This document shows, piece by piece, positions 34,001 through 44,120 of a DNA stretch of 63,670 bases; position 1 is the stretch's first letter, and every line of letters begins with the position of its first letter. Made by a program: the position numbers and the translations under genes. The stretch is from an uncultured Victivallis sp. (GTDB lineage: Bacteria > Verrucomicrobiota > Lentisphaeria > Victivallales > Victivallaceae). Below the pieces are notes generated by a model. It worked only from the letters and a program-made list of their open reading frames with translations, ran no database searches and had not been told where the DNA came from. The stretch covers positions 1 to 63,670 of the forward strand of contig CALXOA010000025.1 in NCBI GenBank assembly GCA_944389895.1, given 5' to 3'.

Positions 34001-34946
34001 ATTTGAACTCCCGGAAGCCGAACCGTTCCCCGGCCCCGGCCACGATTTTCCCGGTTTCATCGACAACGTCGAACTGAACTTTGTAAAGATGCGGATTTTC
34101 CGGACTCCAGGCGACCGGGTGGTCGAGTTTCACGGTGAACAGGAGTTCTTCGGAACGTTTCCCGAGTTCAACCGCTGGAAATTCCACTTTCTGCCGTGCT
34201 CCGGCGGAACCGGTCAGTGTGATTGCGAAGCGATATTTCCCGGGGACGCCGTAGTTGCGGATCAGGGGGCGGAAGTCGACTTCGCCGGCGGCGAAACGGG
34301 GATCGATCAACAGCTGTTTCACGTTGATCTCTCCGGTCGTCCGCAACGTGACGCCGCCGGTGATGCCGCCGTAATTGGAAGTGGCCATGAACATTTTCCC
34401 GTAAACGTGACGTGGCGGATGTTCCCCGAAGTCGTTGACCACCCAGACGCGCAGCGTATTTTTGCCGGGTGTTGCGAATTTTGTGATATCCGCCTCGAAA
34501 CCGGTGAAGCCTCCCTTGTGCTCCATCACGAAACGGCCGTTGACGTAGATACGTGTTTCGAAACTGACTGCGCCGAAATCCAGATAGACCCGCCGTCCCG
34601 CCGGTCCCGGCGGCAGTTCGAAGGTGCGGTGAAACCAACCGGAAACATAGGTCGGCTTCCCGGTGAATTGATAATTGGCATTGCGTCTGGCGGGATCCGG
34701 GTAGGTTTCCGGAAACTGACTGTGCCAGTTGTAGTGCGGCACTTTGATTCCGATCCAGTCGGCGGTGGAGAGTGTGGGGTCGGCGAACTTCTCGTCCGGT
34801 TGCGGGCGTTCGCTGCTTTTTACCGGTTGCCTGACCAGCCATTCCCCATCCAGAGAGAACTCCTGCGTTGTTCCCGTCTGTTCCGCGGCAACAAATCCCG
34901 TCGCGGCCGCCAGCAGTGTCACTCCCCATACGATCAGATTTCGCAT
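31035..34946 (-). CDS. Large exported GH2-family glycosidase with C-terminal accessory modules
   Basis: A 1303-residue secreted enzyme (signal peptide MRNLIVWGVTLLAAATGFVAA). The order is jelly-roll domain (about 30-205), Ig-like domain (about 210-310), TIM barrel (about 312-640) with acid/base Glu444 in TLSNEVW and nucleophile Glu536 in VIESMH, the GH2 retaining pair. Next comes a Rossmann-like domain resembling glutamine-amidotransferase folds (about 770-960), the module shared with the GH-A protein at 21782 (about 975-1170), and a final beta-sandwich. GH2 enzymes include beta-galactosidases, mannosidases and glucuronidases; which one is not clear. The start at 34946 follows GGGAG. Single-gene unit with its own promoter. 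Confidence 0.88.
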   Translation of the reverse strand: MRNLIVWGVTLLAAATGFVAAEQTGTTQEFSLDGEWLVRQPVKSSERPQPDEKFADPTLSTADWIGIKVPHYNWHSQFPETYPDPARRNANYQFTGKPTYVSGWFHRTFELPPGPAGRRVYLDFGAVSFETRIYVNGRFVMEHKGGFTGFEADITKFATPGKNTLRVWVVNDFGEHPPRHVYGKMFMATSNYGGITGGVTLRTTGEINVKQLLIDPRFAAGEVDFRPLIRNYGVPGKYRFAITLTGSAGARQKVEFPAVELGKRSEELLFTVKLDHPVAWSPENPHLYKVQFDVVDETGKIVAGAGERFGFREFKSAGNRFFLNGKRIRLYCGNILTSGAWERFAPGADEAARADLRRQKKQGVNTIRYHMGGMDSHRLLRVADEEGLLVIDEFPMFHRVFSDLDFKTPEARGEFMTTTLYEWKARILRDYNHPAAVIWTLSNEVWTDSTADELNDLYRALQGFDRQKRPMNTGSGLHSFGIPTIPVATDVYDSHLYNVPDKIPVSLAKLDFDRYFNDLEQLYGDAAHSKPAMVIESMHVGHHKPTAKIPADRKLTVPEYLKLLEANKKGYPNWYGLRSFLAGTAPDGRELVDAIVKDGFEMFRRDGRFQGFHLWTGRRDIIYPGYELLITPLFAAAEKLTAHLPVNGTLAFDLIVIDDELSGGSGELLLTVGDKSGPQMEKRLPVTVKPGTDRTVLPVEWQLDGTLPGGFHRLGLELRVGNRVARNNYEIYLAPPPDAQLPPERRTAKHDFGSNRLAGLQLSELASFDNLKNFEAVVFFVPDEEAAGTFAANGSRIAEFVRNGGKLLVLNLPSGTDLEYLLPGYELRRPETLEEAAATFLEVVRDDHPALSGLTTRHFLHLNGNENIAGTTHLYPLSGNILATGFPAGVNGPGMLLAEFRIGKGSALLSQVDLFRAPEDPVAAQLLANLVKYLGQREICGEKLQPGARTPLREKFAAIPPADCFPIAMDKVANRNFVDDTSGVRGWTGTGVPDFRQGPLGAQKFSGLPYRITGEKGRALILKGTRTADCPKRVTVTLPEPEQLAGLIAFHTAWYPERGKELYRYEIIHDDGSRSAWPVVEGENIGDWYAPFDRTAAAVAWQGNNPMVQAPFGYYAARWENPTPEKPVAAIDIASTGTGTPIIIALTGIRYSDYAATELGNPWDRHDDDFDRSFGFRREGNGGFTMERPHAWVAPALHGKTFDATRWKRLRFPVKADRPYRFKILYQSPSGDNAVSAWISPDHTADGMDWYDIDAGRLEWRNSSSPEAKTWGGRTGEISMFALDFYGETGTRIEVGPIRLTSH

Positions 34947-35000
34947 ACTGTCACAGCTCCCGGTTTTCAATGTCGATACCTTACCAAACATTACATTATA

Positions 35001-35029
35001 ATTATAGCAAAGAAACGCCCGGATGGCAA
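35001..35029 (-). promoter_or_regulatory. Promoter of the GH2 gene
   Basis: Minus-strand TTGCCA (35029-35024), a 17 bp spacer and a perfect TATAAT (35006-35001), 54 bp before the start codon. Confidence 0.65.
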
Positions 35030-35156
35030 GCAGAAAAATCAGATTTTCCGGGATAAAAGGGGTTTGGCGGCTGTCGGATTCCGAAACATGGGACCGGAGT
35101 TGCGCGATGGCGTTTTTTGAAGTATATTGAAAAAACTCGATCCGGATGGGGATATC

Positions 35157-35570
35157 ATGTGGAAATATTATGCGATATTATCTGCCTTGTTCGCCGCGCT
35201 GACCGCGATTTGCGCGAAAGTGGGGGTTCGCGGAATTGACTCCAATCTTGCCACCGCGGTCCGTACGACGGTGATTCTGGCGATCACCTGGGGAATCGTT
35301 CTGGTGACCGGCGCGGGCGGCAAGCTCAGGGAACTTTCCGGGCAAAATCTGCTGTTCCTGCTGCTCTCCGGGGTCATGACCGGTCTCTCCTGGCTCTTCT
35401 ACTTCAAGGCGCTTCAGACCGGCGACGCCTCAAAAGTCGCGCCGATCGACAAACTGAGTGTCGCCCTGACCATCTTGTTGGGGATCCTGATTCTGCACGA
35501 ATCCCCGGAGTGGAATGTTCTCGTCGGCGGGCTGCTGATCGTTGCCGGTTCGCTGGTGATCCTGCTCTGA
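35157..35570 (+). CDS. EamA-family membrane transporter, single-repeat form
   Basis: A 137-residue hydrophobic protein with four to five membrane helices. It equals one EamA (DMT superfamily) repeat: AKVGVRGIDSNLATAVRTTV in the first loop, LSWLFYFKALQTGDASKVAPIDKLSV and ILHESPEWNVLVGGLLIVAG. Most EamA transporters have two repeats (about 300 residues), so this one presumably works as a dimer, like small multidrug-resistance proteins. The start at 35157 follows GGGGAT. It is encoded divergently from the GH2 gene and convergently with the GH78 gene. The transported metabolite is unknown. Confidence 0.85.
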   Translation: MWKYYAILSALFAALTAICAKVGVRGIDSNLATAVRTTVILAITWGIVLVTGAGGKLRELSGQNLLFLLLSGVMTGLSWLFYFKALQTGDASKVAPIDKLSVALTILLGILILHESPEWNVLVGGLLIVAGSLVILL

Positions 35571-35587
35571 AAAGAGGCCGTGGCGCT

Positions 35588-38398
35588 TCAGCGCGTGCGG
35601 GTTGAGAGAACCACTTCGAACTCCGTGGTGGTGTCGTTCGGCCGGAACTCCAGTTCAACACCGGCCGGTACGGTGGCTCGAATATGGAGCAGCTCCCCCT
35701 CCTTCGTCCACTCCAGATCAATTCTGCCCGCCACCGTCGGCCGGGACCCGGCGGCGAAGTCGAGTCCCGCCACCCGCGGACTGACCGCGAATTTGCGCCC
35801 CCCCGGCTCCAGCGGCGTCAACCCGAGAACCAGCCGCGGCAGGAAGTAAAGCGGCGCCGCCGACCAGCCGTGGCAGTGGCTGCGCGGAAGATACGCCGCG
35901 CTGGAGACCTTGTCGGCCGGAATCGTCTCCCACACGGTGGTGGCACCGCGCCTCAGCATCGGCAGATAGTCGCGGTAAATCGCTTCGAGAATCTCCCCGG
36001 GCTGACCGAGTTTTTCCAGCGCTTCGTAAAGATAGAATGCGGCGAAAGGCGAAGAGATCGGAATCAGTTCGGGGCGCGGCGAGACCGTATTCGCACGGAT
36101 GGCGGGCCGTAACTCCTCCGGCGCGGCATCGTAAAGTGCCGCAAGCATACTGGTGTGAATGCTGATGTCGTCGCTGTGGACGCCGTTCTCCCGGATGGAA
36201 TCCGGCCAGGCGAGTTTGCGGGAGTCCCATGCGCGGGCGAGGGCGTCGGTCAATGCGGAGCGTCTGGTTGCATACAACCCGGCGGTTTCGGGTTCATCCA
36301 GCAGCGTTGCAAGTTTCCATGCCGCATCGAGAGCTCCGACCAGGAAGAGGGAGTTCTGAATCATGATCTCATGGGAGCAGTCGGTACGGCTCCAGTCGAA
36401 GAGGTTCCAGTCGAACGACCGGAAAAGTCCGGTCGTCGGATCGATCCTCTCGTTTGCTCCCTCAAGATTCTTCCTGACCATCGGCCAGATTTCCCGGCAG
36501 AACGCGAGATCGCCGGTCTCAAAATAATAGTCGTAGACCGAAATCCCCCACATGAAGCTCCAGATCGGAATGATGCTCTGCCACCCCGACGGCACCTGGC
36601 AGGCGACCAGCGGCAGTTGATCGAGCGATTGTCCGGCAAGCCGGATACAGCGTCGCACCAGATCGTAGGCCCCGAAACACGACATCGCGAACAACGATTC
36701 ACTCCGGGCGTCTCCGACCCACAGTGTCTGTTCGTAGAGCGGACAGTCCGTGAATGTATCCTCCATGCAGAGCTTCAACGTGTGCTGAGAGATCCGGTAG
36801 ATCCGGTCGAGACGGGGATCGCTGCAATGGAAGCCGCCTTCCGGAATCACCGGATAAGTGGACTCCACCAGTCGCAGGAACTGGAAGCGCACCGGCGCAC
36901 TCTGATTGCGCAGCGTCACGAAAAGATAACGGCCGCTGCGCCGCTTGAAGCTGGTATAGCGGTTGCAGCCTTCGCGGCAGATGTAGCGCATGGAGTTGCG
37001 TGACTCCGGGCCGGTGTGCTGGAGGATTCCATCGGGGCTGACGTATTCGACCGCGGCGATGTCGACGATCGTACCGGCGGCGGCGAAGAGGCTGAAATTC
37101 CAATAGCCGATATTCTGCTCGCCGAGGTCAAAGCAGAGCTCCAGATCCGCATTCGGAACCGGATGTATGATTGCACAGCGATCGTCGGAATAGATCAGGT
37201 TCTCCGGGGCTTCGACATCCCCCGGTTCCGCCGGCCTGGGGCGGCGATGAAGAAAACTCTGGTGGGCCGTGTCATCGACGAACTCCCCGGGGCGCAACGG
37301 TCGCGCCGACGGAAACGCCTGCCGGAAGGCTGCGCAATCGCGGAGCCGCAGCGCCGGAGCGACCGCTTCTCCGTATGCCCGCTTCCGTTCTGCAAGCGGA
37401 GCATTTGCCCAGTTGAACGGAAGATCCGGGCAGAGTACATTGAGAGCGGGAAATTCCACCACCAGTGCCGACTGGATCTGTTCCGCGCCGATCCCGCTCT
37501 CCGGGCGGAAAGCGATTTCACAGAGGCAGCCGTGACCTTCGAGATTCGTCATGGTTCCGACGACCAGATTCGTTCCCTTCCGGAACGGGAACCTGCCTCC
37601 TTCCGTGGGACGGCCGTTGACTGTGAGCTTCAAATTGACCGCCGGAATCTCGATTTCCTGTGCCTCCGGCGAGAGAATCTCCCAGGCGAAGAGCAGAGGG
37701 GAGGTGTCCGCAAGGTTGACGGTGGTATCCCCGGGGAAGGCGATCCGGCGGGGACTGACCGCGAGCACGAAAAGCTCCCGGTCTACCCGGCGGATTCCTT
37801 CGAACCGTGCCAGCAATGCTTCCCGGCGCGACAGCGGCGCACAGTCCCGCGGCGCAAGATTGCGCCAGGGACCGCCTTCGGCTGTTGCGACGACTGTGGC
37901 CGGAATCCATGCCATCGGCGTCGTTACGGAAGCGTCGAAGTACTCTCCCGGGCACTGCTGAACCGAAATCTTCGCCACCCGTTCCCGCCACTGCGGCAGT
38001 GGCGCGGCGAGCCAGCTGGAATCGGTGATGATGAGGGTACGTTCTCCGTCGGCGCCGGTGAGTTCCAGCTGGGCGAGCACGGCGGCCCGCTGCGGCATCA
38101 GGTGAAAACTGCCGCAGCCGTAGTAACGCACGGTGATCTCAATCTGGTTGACTCCGCGCCGCAACATTCCCTCGAGGTCGGTCAGATCGTAACGGAAATG
38201 TTCCGGATAGGAGCGGGCCGGGCCGTCGCCGATCCATTGCCCGTTGATCTTCAGCCGGTAACTGCTGTCGGCCGAAACTGCGATCTGCGCGGCGGCCGGA
38301 AGCTCTTCCAGCCGGAACTCCTTGCGGAATACGCTGCACAGGTTGTAACCGCGCCCGTCGGAGGCGTCTGACCAGATCCAGTTTGCGGAAATATCCAT
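35588..38398 (-). CDS. GH78-like alpha-L-rhamnosidase
   Basis: A 936-residue protein with the layout of bacterial alpha-L-rhamnosidases: N-terminal beta domains with a lectin-like RLKINGQWIGDGPARSYPEH segment, then an (alpha/alpha)6 barrel from about residue 520. The family motif DCPxREQ..W.GDA appears as DCPLYEQTLWVGDARSES; the usual Arg before Glu is Tyr. SHCHGWSAAPLYFLPRLVLG and VSPRVAGLDFA near the end are typical. It has no signal peptide, so it probably acts in the cytoplasm on imported rhamnosides. It ends 17 bp from the convergent EamA gene. No rhamnose catabolic genes are beside it. Confidence 0.85.
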   Translation of the reverse strand: MDISANWIWSDASDGRGYNLCSVFRKEFRLEELPAAAQIAVSADSSYRLKINGQWIGDGPARSYPEHFRYDLTDLEGMLRRGVNQIEITVRYYGCGSFHLMPQRAAVLAQLELTGADGERTLIITDSSWLAAPLPQWRERVAKISVQQCPGEYFDASVTTPMAWIPATVVATAEGGPWRNLAPRDCAPLSRREALLARFEGIRRVDRELFVLAVSPRRIAFPGDTTVNLADTSPLLFAWEILSPEAQEIEIPAVNLKLTVNGRPTEGGRFPFRKGTNLVVGTMTNLEGHGCLCEIAFRPESGIGAEQIQSALVVEFPALNVLCPDLPFNWANAPLAERKRAYGEAVAPALRLRDCAAFRQAFPSARPLRPGEFVDDTAHQSFLHRRPRPAEPGDVEAPENLIYSDDRCAIIHPVPNADLELCFDLGEQNIGYWNFSLFAAAGTIVDIAAVEYVSPDGILQHTGPESRNSMRYICREGCNRYTSFKRRSGRYLFVTLRNQSAPVRFQFLRLVESTYPVIPEGGFHCSDPRLDRIYRISQHTLKLCMEDTFTDCPLYEQTLWVGDARSESLFAMSCFGAYDLVRRCIRLAGQSLDQLPLVACQVPSGWQSIIPIWSFMWGISVYDYYFETGDLAFCREIWPMVRKNLEGANERIDPTTGLFRSFDWNLFDWSRTDCSHEIMIQNSLFLVGALDAAWKLATLLDEPETAGLYATRRSALTDALARAWDSRKLAWPDSIRENGVHSDDISIHTSMLAALYDAAPEELRPAIRANTVSPRPELIPISSPFAAFYLYEALEKLGQPGEILEAIYRDYLPMLRRGATTVWETIPADKVSSAAYLPRSHCHGWSAAPLYFLPRLVLGLTPLEPGGRKFAVSPRVAGLDFAAGSRPTVAGRIDLEWTKEGELLHIRATVPAGVELEFRPNDTTTEFEVVLSTRTR

Positions 38399-38522
38399 AT
38401 TTCTTCCCTGCTTTTCGAGAGTGAGGCGTCCAAGGCGGGACGCAGTTGTTTTTCCTACTTACAGAAATTACACGCCGCTGTTGCCGTTTGCAATCGCACC
38501 CCCGGGATTTGTCGTGGAAAAA

Positions 38523-39422
38523 TCATCCTCGCGGATGAAATTTGCGATGCACCGAGACCAGCCGGTTGCGGTCGACATGGGTGTAGATTTCCGTGGTGCC
38601 GATGTCCGCATGGCCGAGCATCTCCTGAATCACCCGCAGGTCGGCGCCGTGGGCAAGCAGGTGGCTCGCAAACGAGTGTCGCAGAGTATGCGGATGAATG
38701 TTCTTGGCGATTCCGGCACGTTCCGCCGCGGTCTTGACCATGTTCCAGATCCACTCGCGGTTCAGCGGCCTGGCGTTGCGTGACAGAAACACGTAAGGGG
38801 AACCGGGATTTTTTTCCGAGAGCAGCGGGCGCACCTCGGCCAGGTACCGCCGCAGCATCCGCAGTGCGGTTCTGCCGGTCGGCACGATCCGGGTCTTGCT
38901 TCCCTTGCCGGTCACCCGGAGCAGCTCATTGTCGAAATCGATTGCTGTCAACGGCAACTTCGCCGCTTCGGAGACACGCAGGCCGGAAGCGTAGAGCAGC
39001 TCCAGAATCGTCCGGTTACGCATCTCGAGCGGTTCGCGGACTGAGGCGGGATAGGCTGACAGCAGGGCCTCCACCTCCTGTTCCGACAGGAAGTCCGGCA
39101 GAATCCGCCACAATTTCGGAGAATCCATCACCGCGGTGAAGTCGTTCGGAATGATCTTCTCGTCGGCGAGGTACCGGAAAAACATCTTGATCGCCACCAG
39201 CCGCCGGGCCAGTGTCGTGGTTTCAAGGCCGCGCTCGCGTTCCGCATCGAGATAATCAAGGATGGTGTCGCGATCCACCACATGCCAGTCGGAGATCTTC
39301 TGTTCCGACAGATAACCGGCAAACTCCTCAAGGTCGCCGGAATAAGCGTTTTTCGTGTTGACGCTGAGGCCCCGTTCGACCACGAGATACTCGATAAAAT
39401 GCTTCAATTCACGTTCAAACAT
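38523..39422 (-). CDS. xerD: Tyrosine recombinase, XerC/XerD type
   Basis: A 299-residue integrase-family recombinase with the standard length and order of XerC/XerD. The N-terminal core-binding SAM-like domain covers about 1-95. Catalytic residues are Arg149 (ASGLRVSE), Lys173 (GKGSKTR), His245 and Arg248 (HTLRHSFA), His271 (LGHADI) and Tyr280 (EIYTHV). Full conservation and the absence of neighbouring phage or integron genes favour the chromosome-dimer resolvase over a mobile-element integrase; xerD is the closer match by eye, but xerC is not excluded. The gene diverges from the DJ-1-family gene at 39526. Confidence 0.88.
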   Translation of the reverse strand: MFERELKHFIEYLVVERGLSVNTKNAYSGDLEEFAGYLSEQKISDWHVVDRDTILDYLDAERERGLETTTLARRLVAIKMFFRYLADEKIIPNDFTAVMDSPKLWRILPDFLSEQEVEALLSAYPASVREPLEMRNRTILELLYASGLRVSEAAKLPLTAIDFDNELLRVTGKGSKTRIVPTGRTALRMLRRYLAEVRPLLSEKNPGSPYVFLSRNARPLNREWIWNMVKTAAERAGIAKNIHPHTLRHSFASHLLAHGADLRVIQEMLGHADIGTTEIYTHVDRNRLVSVHRKFHPRG

Positions 39423-39424
39423 GG

Positions 39425-39483
39425 TTGCCGGAAAGCCGTTGCGGCGATATAGTATGTAGGTGCGAAATCTGGCCTAACATACT
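39425..39483 (+). promoter_or_regulatory. Promoter and inverted repeat before the DJ-1-family gene
   Basis: TTGCCG (39425-39430), a 17 bp spacer and TATAGT (39448-39453). An inverted repeat AGTATGT (39451-39457) / ACATACT (39477-39483) with a 19 bp gap starts in the -10 box and covers the transcription start, a position expected of a repressor site. Confidence 0.55.
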
Positions 39484-39525
39484 CGCACGTTGCGGAAAAT
39501 ACAAGAGTACCGAGGAAATTTCACC

Positions 39526-41177
<1,652 letters not shown>

Positions 41178-41283
41178 AACGGAGGTCGGCTGGAACTTCC
41201 TGTGTGGACTTCCGGAAGTTCCTTCTGACCGGGAATTTGTCGACTGCCCTGACCACGGAATTTCAACTGCGGGATTTCAACTT

Positions 41284-42543
41284 ATGCCAGACAGACCGTT
41301 GCCGGAACACTCCGGCGATCTCAGAGAGCACCGTTCCGGGATCGCCAGGTTCTTCCGCTCTCTTTCTCCCCATTCGCGTTCGCTGATTCTGCTGGGAATC
41401 ATCTACCTCGGTTTCATCAGTCTCGGGCTTCCGGATACGATTCTGGGGGTGGCCTGGAAGAGAATGCAAAAAGAGCTGGAGCTGCCGGTCTACTATGCAG
41501 GGATTCTCTCCATGGTGCTGACCTGTTGTTCGGCGGTTTCCAGTTTCTGCAGCGGGATGCTGCTGCGGCGGCTCTCGACCGGACGGCTGTTGATGATCTG
41601 CGGATTCATGACCGGATTCTTCCTGCTCGGATATGCACTGTCTCCCGCCTTCTGGGTGCTGCTGCTGTTGACCGTCCCTCTCGGGCTCGGGCAGGGGGCC
41701 GTTGATACCGGAATGAATTTTTACGTCGCCAAACATTACACCAGCCGGGATATGAACTGGCTGCATTGTTGCTGGGGGATCGGGGCCAGCGCCGGTCCCT
41801 GCCTGATCACCGCGATTCTTGCCGCCGGCGGATCTTGGCGCTGGGGTTACATGACGGTGGGGACGGTACAGATTTCGCTGGCTCTGCTTTTTCTTGCTGC
41901 ACTCGGATTGTGGAAGGATGCCCCCGGCGACGGGGATTCCGACGCCGCTGAGCAGGGAGCTTATCACGGACGTCCCCGTTTTTCGCTGCGTTTCTGGTGC
42001 TGTGCCGCGATGTTTTTCCTCTATACCGGGGTTGAGGTTTCGCTCGGCTTGTGGGGATATCTGTTTCTGACAAATTGCCGCGGCATCTCCGATGCGGCGG
42101 CCGGTTTCACGGTGGCGGGATACTGGGGGATGCTCACGCTCGGCCGCTTCGCAATGGGAATCTTCGCAAACCGGCTGGGCAATTCACGGCAGGCCCGCTG
42201 GTCGATGGCCGGCGTGATGGCCGGCGGCTTGCTGCTGGCGGTTCCGGGGATTGTCTGGCTGCCGTTTGTCGCTCTGGGGCTGCTGGGGTTTTCCCTCGCA
42301 CCTTTCTATCCTGCGATGATGCACGCGGCACCGGAGCGGTTCGACGATGCCACCGCCTGCACTCTGATCGGCTTTCAGGGCGGCGGGGCGATGATCGGGA
42401 TTGCGACGATTCCACCCGCCTTCGGCTACCTCGCTTCCAAAACCACTTTCGCCTGGTTGCCGTGGCTGGCATTCGGTCTCGGGTTGCTGATCTGGCTGCT
42501 GCTGTGTCAGGTGGACGGGGGCCGGACCCGGCGCCGGAAGTGA
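41284..42543 (+). CDS. Major facilitator superfamily transporter
   Basis: A 419-residue membrane protein with 12 predicted helices in two halves, split by a polar loop at about 225-245. The first half has YLGFISLGLPDTILGVAWKRM and the second IFANRLGNSRQARW, in the positions of MFS loop motifs. The pattern resembles the fucose/glucose permease-like branch of MFS carriers, but the substrate cannot be read from sequence. The start at 41284 follows GGGATTT; an upstream in-frame ATG overlapping tgt has no ribosome site. Given the surrounding glycosidases, a released sugar is the natural candidate. Confidence 0.85.
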   Translation: MPDRPLPEHSGDLREHRSGIARFFRSLSPHSRSLILLGIIYLGFISLGLPDTILGVAWKRMQKELELPVYYAGILSMVLTCCSAVSSFCSGMLLRRLSTGRLLMICGFMTGFFLLGYALSPAFWVLLLLTVPLGLGQGAVDTGMNFYVAKHYTSRDMNWLHCCWGIGASAGPCLITAILAAGGSWRWGYMTVGTVQISLALLFLAALGLWKDAPGDGDSDAAEQGAYHGRPRFSLRFWCCAAMFFLYTGVEVSLGLWGYLFLTNCRGISDAAAGFTVAGYWGMLTLGRFAMGIFANRLGNSRQARWSMAGVMAGGLLLAVPGIVWLPFVALGLLGFSLAPFYPAMMHAAPERFDDATACTLIGFQGGGAMIGIATIPPAFGYLASKTTFAWLPWLAFGLGLLIWLLLCQVDGGRTRRRK

Positions 42544-42564
42544 ATTTCGGCACCGGATTCCGGA

Positions 42565-43959
42565 TCAATTCGAAGTTCCCGTGTCAATGCCGTTGAGATT
42601 TTTCTTCCGCCCGGTCGCCGTTTTCGCCTCTGGTTCTTTTGCCTCCTCAGTTCCGGTTTTCAGAAGTACGACCGAGAACGGAGGAAGTTTCACCAGAGAA
42701 TGGACCGGTTCAAACACGGTATCGGTTGCTTCAAGTCGGTGGTCCCGGTCGAGCAGCAGCGCCGTGTCGAACCGGTACGGTCCGGAGAGTTCGAGGGCGA
42801 TTTCGCGTGTGAGATCGTCGTTGTTGACCAGCAGTAGCGCGGCATTTTTCGCGTCGTGGGCGGCACAGCCGTAAAGGCGGTCGCCGAGCCGGCCGGAGTC
42901 GCCGCCGGACTGGTTCCCCAATTGGTGAAGCTCATGGAACGCCTTGAATGCGTAATAGGTCGGGGTGAGTTCCAGGCTCGGGAAGTAGTAGAGCCCGCAG
43001 TAACTCCGCGTCGGCAGCGCATCGTAATACATTGCCTTGTCGATCGGGGAGTTCTGCATCAGGCAGAAAGCTGCCGCGGTGAAAGCCGCGCCGGGCGCCT
43101 CCTTGAGTTTGACGAAAGGTTGTGGATCCGAGTTGTCAATGAAATTCCACTCGTCAAAGATGTTTTCCACATTGGTCAACCCGTATTCGTGCAGTTTGCG
43201 GTCCACGTGGAGGGAATGCTTCACGATCTCCTCGGGATCGGAGGTGTAGAGATGCCATGAGAAGAAGTCCAGCGGTACGCGATTGACACTGACAAAATCG
43301 AGAAAGCGGTCGAACCAGGTCAGGAAACTGCGGTAAAAATCGCTGCATCCCTCCCGCGTGACCGCATAGAAGCCGCAGGAGGCATAACCGCCGATCCGGA
43401 TCTGCGGAAATTCCGCCTTGAGCATTTCGGCGGTGACGCGGTAGAGTTCGAAGTACTGTTCCCGGGTCCCGGACCACATCGGGGGATTCTCCGGCTCGTT
43501 CCAGATCTCCCAGTAGGTGATATGGTGATGGAAGCCGTTCGCCCAGCCTTCGTTGTAGTGGCGGATGATTCCGGCACAGATTTTCGCCCAGTGAGTGAAA
43601 TCGGCCGGCGGATGATTGTGGTAACCTCTGATCCGATAGTTGTTCTCGATGGTGACTCCGAGCCGGAAGAACGGTTCCGCTCCGCTGGCGACCAGTTGCT
43701 TGAGATAGGCGTCGGTGAAGGCGAAGTCATACGATTCCGGTTGATCCGGATCCGCATTGAAGTTTGGAAACACATTCGGAATATCCACATAGCGGCTGCC
43801 GCCGTAGGCCCCGGCGGTGTCGTGCAGCCTCACATAGGGGATTCCCGCGGCCTGAAACTCCGGAAGCGGGTTATAAAGAGCGATCGGACTGTTGTTGACT
43901 CCATGGAGCGGTTTGATGGGACCGGCGATCCGATTGAAGTCGATTTTCATATGTTGCAT
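42565..43959 (-). CDS. GH39-like clan GH-A glycosidase, cytoplasmic
   Basis: A 464-residue TIM-barrel enzyme. Acid/base Glu155 lies in WEIWNEPE and nucleophile Glu270 in NIFDEWNF, the GH39 (beta-xylosidase/alpha-L-iduronidase) arrangement. The barrel is followed by a C-terminal beta domain from about 370 and a Lys/Glu-rich tail. There is no signal peptide, so it likely acts on imported oligosaccharides. GGAGAAG supports the start at 43959. It lies 161 bp behind the sialidase-like gene on the same strand and probably belongs to its transcript. Xylosidase, iduronidase or another specificity cannot be told apart here. Confidence 0.85.
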   Translation of the reverse strand: MQHMKIDFNRIAGPIKPLHGVNNSPIALYNPLPEFQAAGIPYVRLHDTAGAYGGSRYVDIPNVFPNFNADPDQPESYDFAFTDAYLKQLVASGAEPFFRLGVTIENNYRIRGYHNHPPADFTHWAKICAGIIRHYNEGWANGFHHHITYWEIWNEPENPPMWSGTREQYFELYRVTAEMLKAEFPQIRIGGYASCGFYAVTREGCSDFYRSFLTWFDRFLDFVSVNRVPLDFFSWHLYTSDPEEIVKHSLHVDRKLHEYGLTNVENIFDEWNFIDNSDPQPFVKLKEAPGAAFTAAAFCLMQNSPIDKAMYYDALPTRSYCGLYYFPSLELTPTYYAFKAFHELHQLGNQSGGDSGRLGDRLYGCAAHDAKNAALLLVNNDDLTREIALELSGPYRFDTALLLDRDHRLEATDTVFEPVHSLVKLPPFSVVLLKTGTEEAKEPEAKTATGRKKNLNGIDTGTSN

Positions 43960-44120
43960 GTTTACTTCTCCAGTTGAACCGGGTTGCGGGGCTGCCCCCG
44001 GATTGTTTTTCCCGGCCGTTTTCAGCCTTCTCCGGATTCTGAGGAAACACCTGACTCCCCGGGGAGCCAGGGCGATCGCCGGGAACTCTCCCGCTGCATC
44101 TCTTCCTGCGGCCGGATCGC

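Noticed and set aside
33513..35120. A 535-residue plus-strand frame opposite the GH2 gene
   Set aside because: The minus-strand GH2 protein has a full domain set, signal peptide, ribosome site and promoter; the mirror frame has none.
38523..39422. XerD-like gene as integrase of a mobile element
   Set aside because: No attachment-site repeats, phage, relaxase or transposition genes are near, and the length and all catalytic residues match the chromosomal XerC/XerD type.
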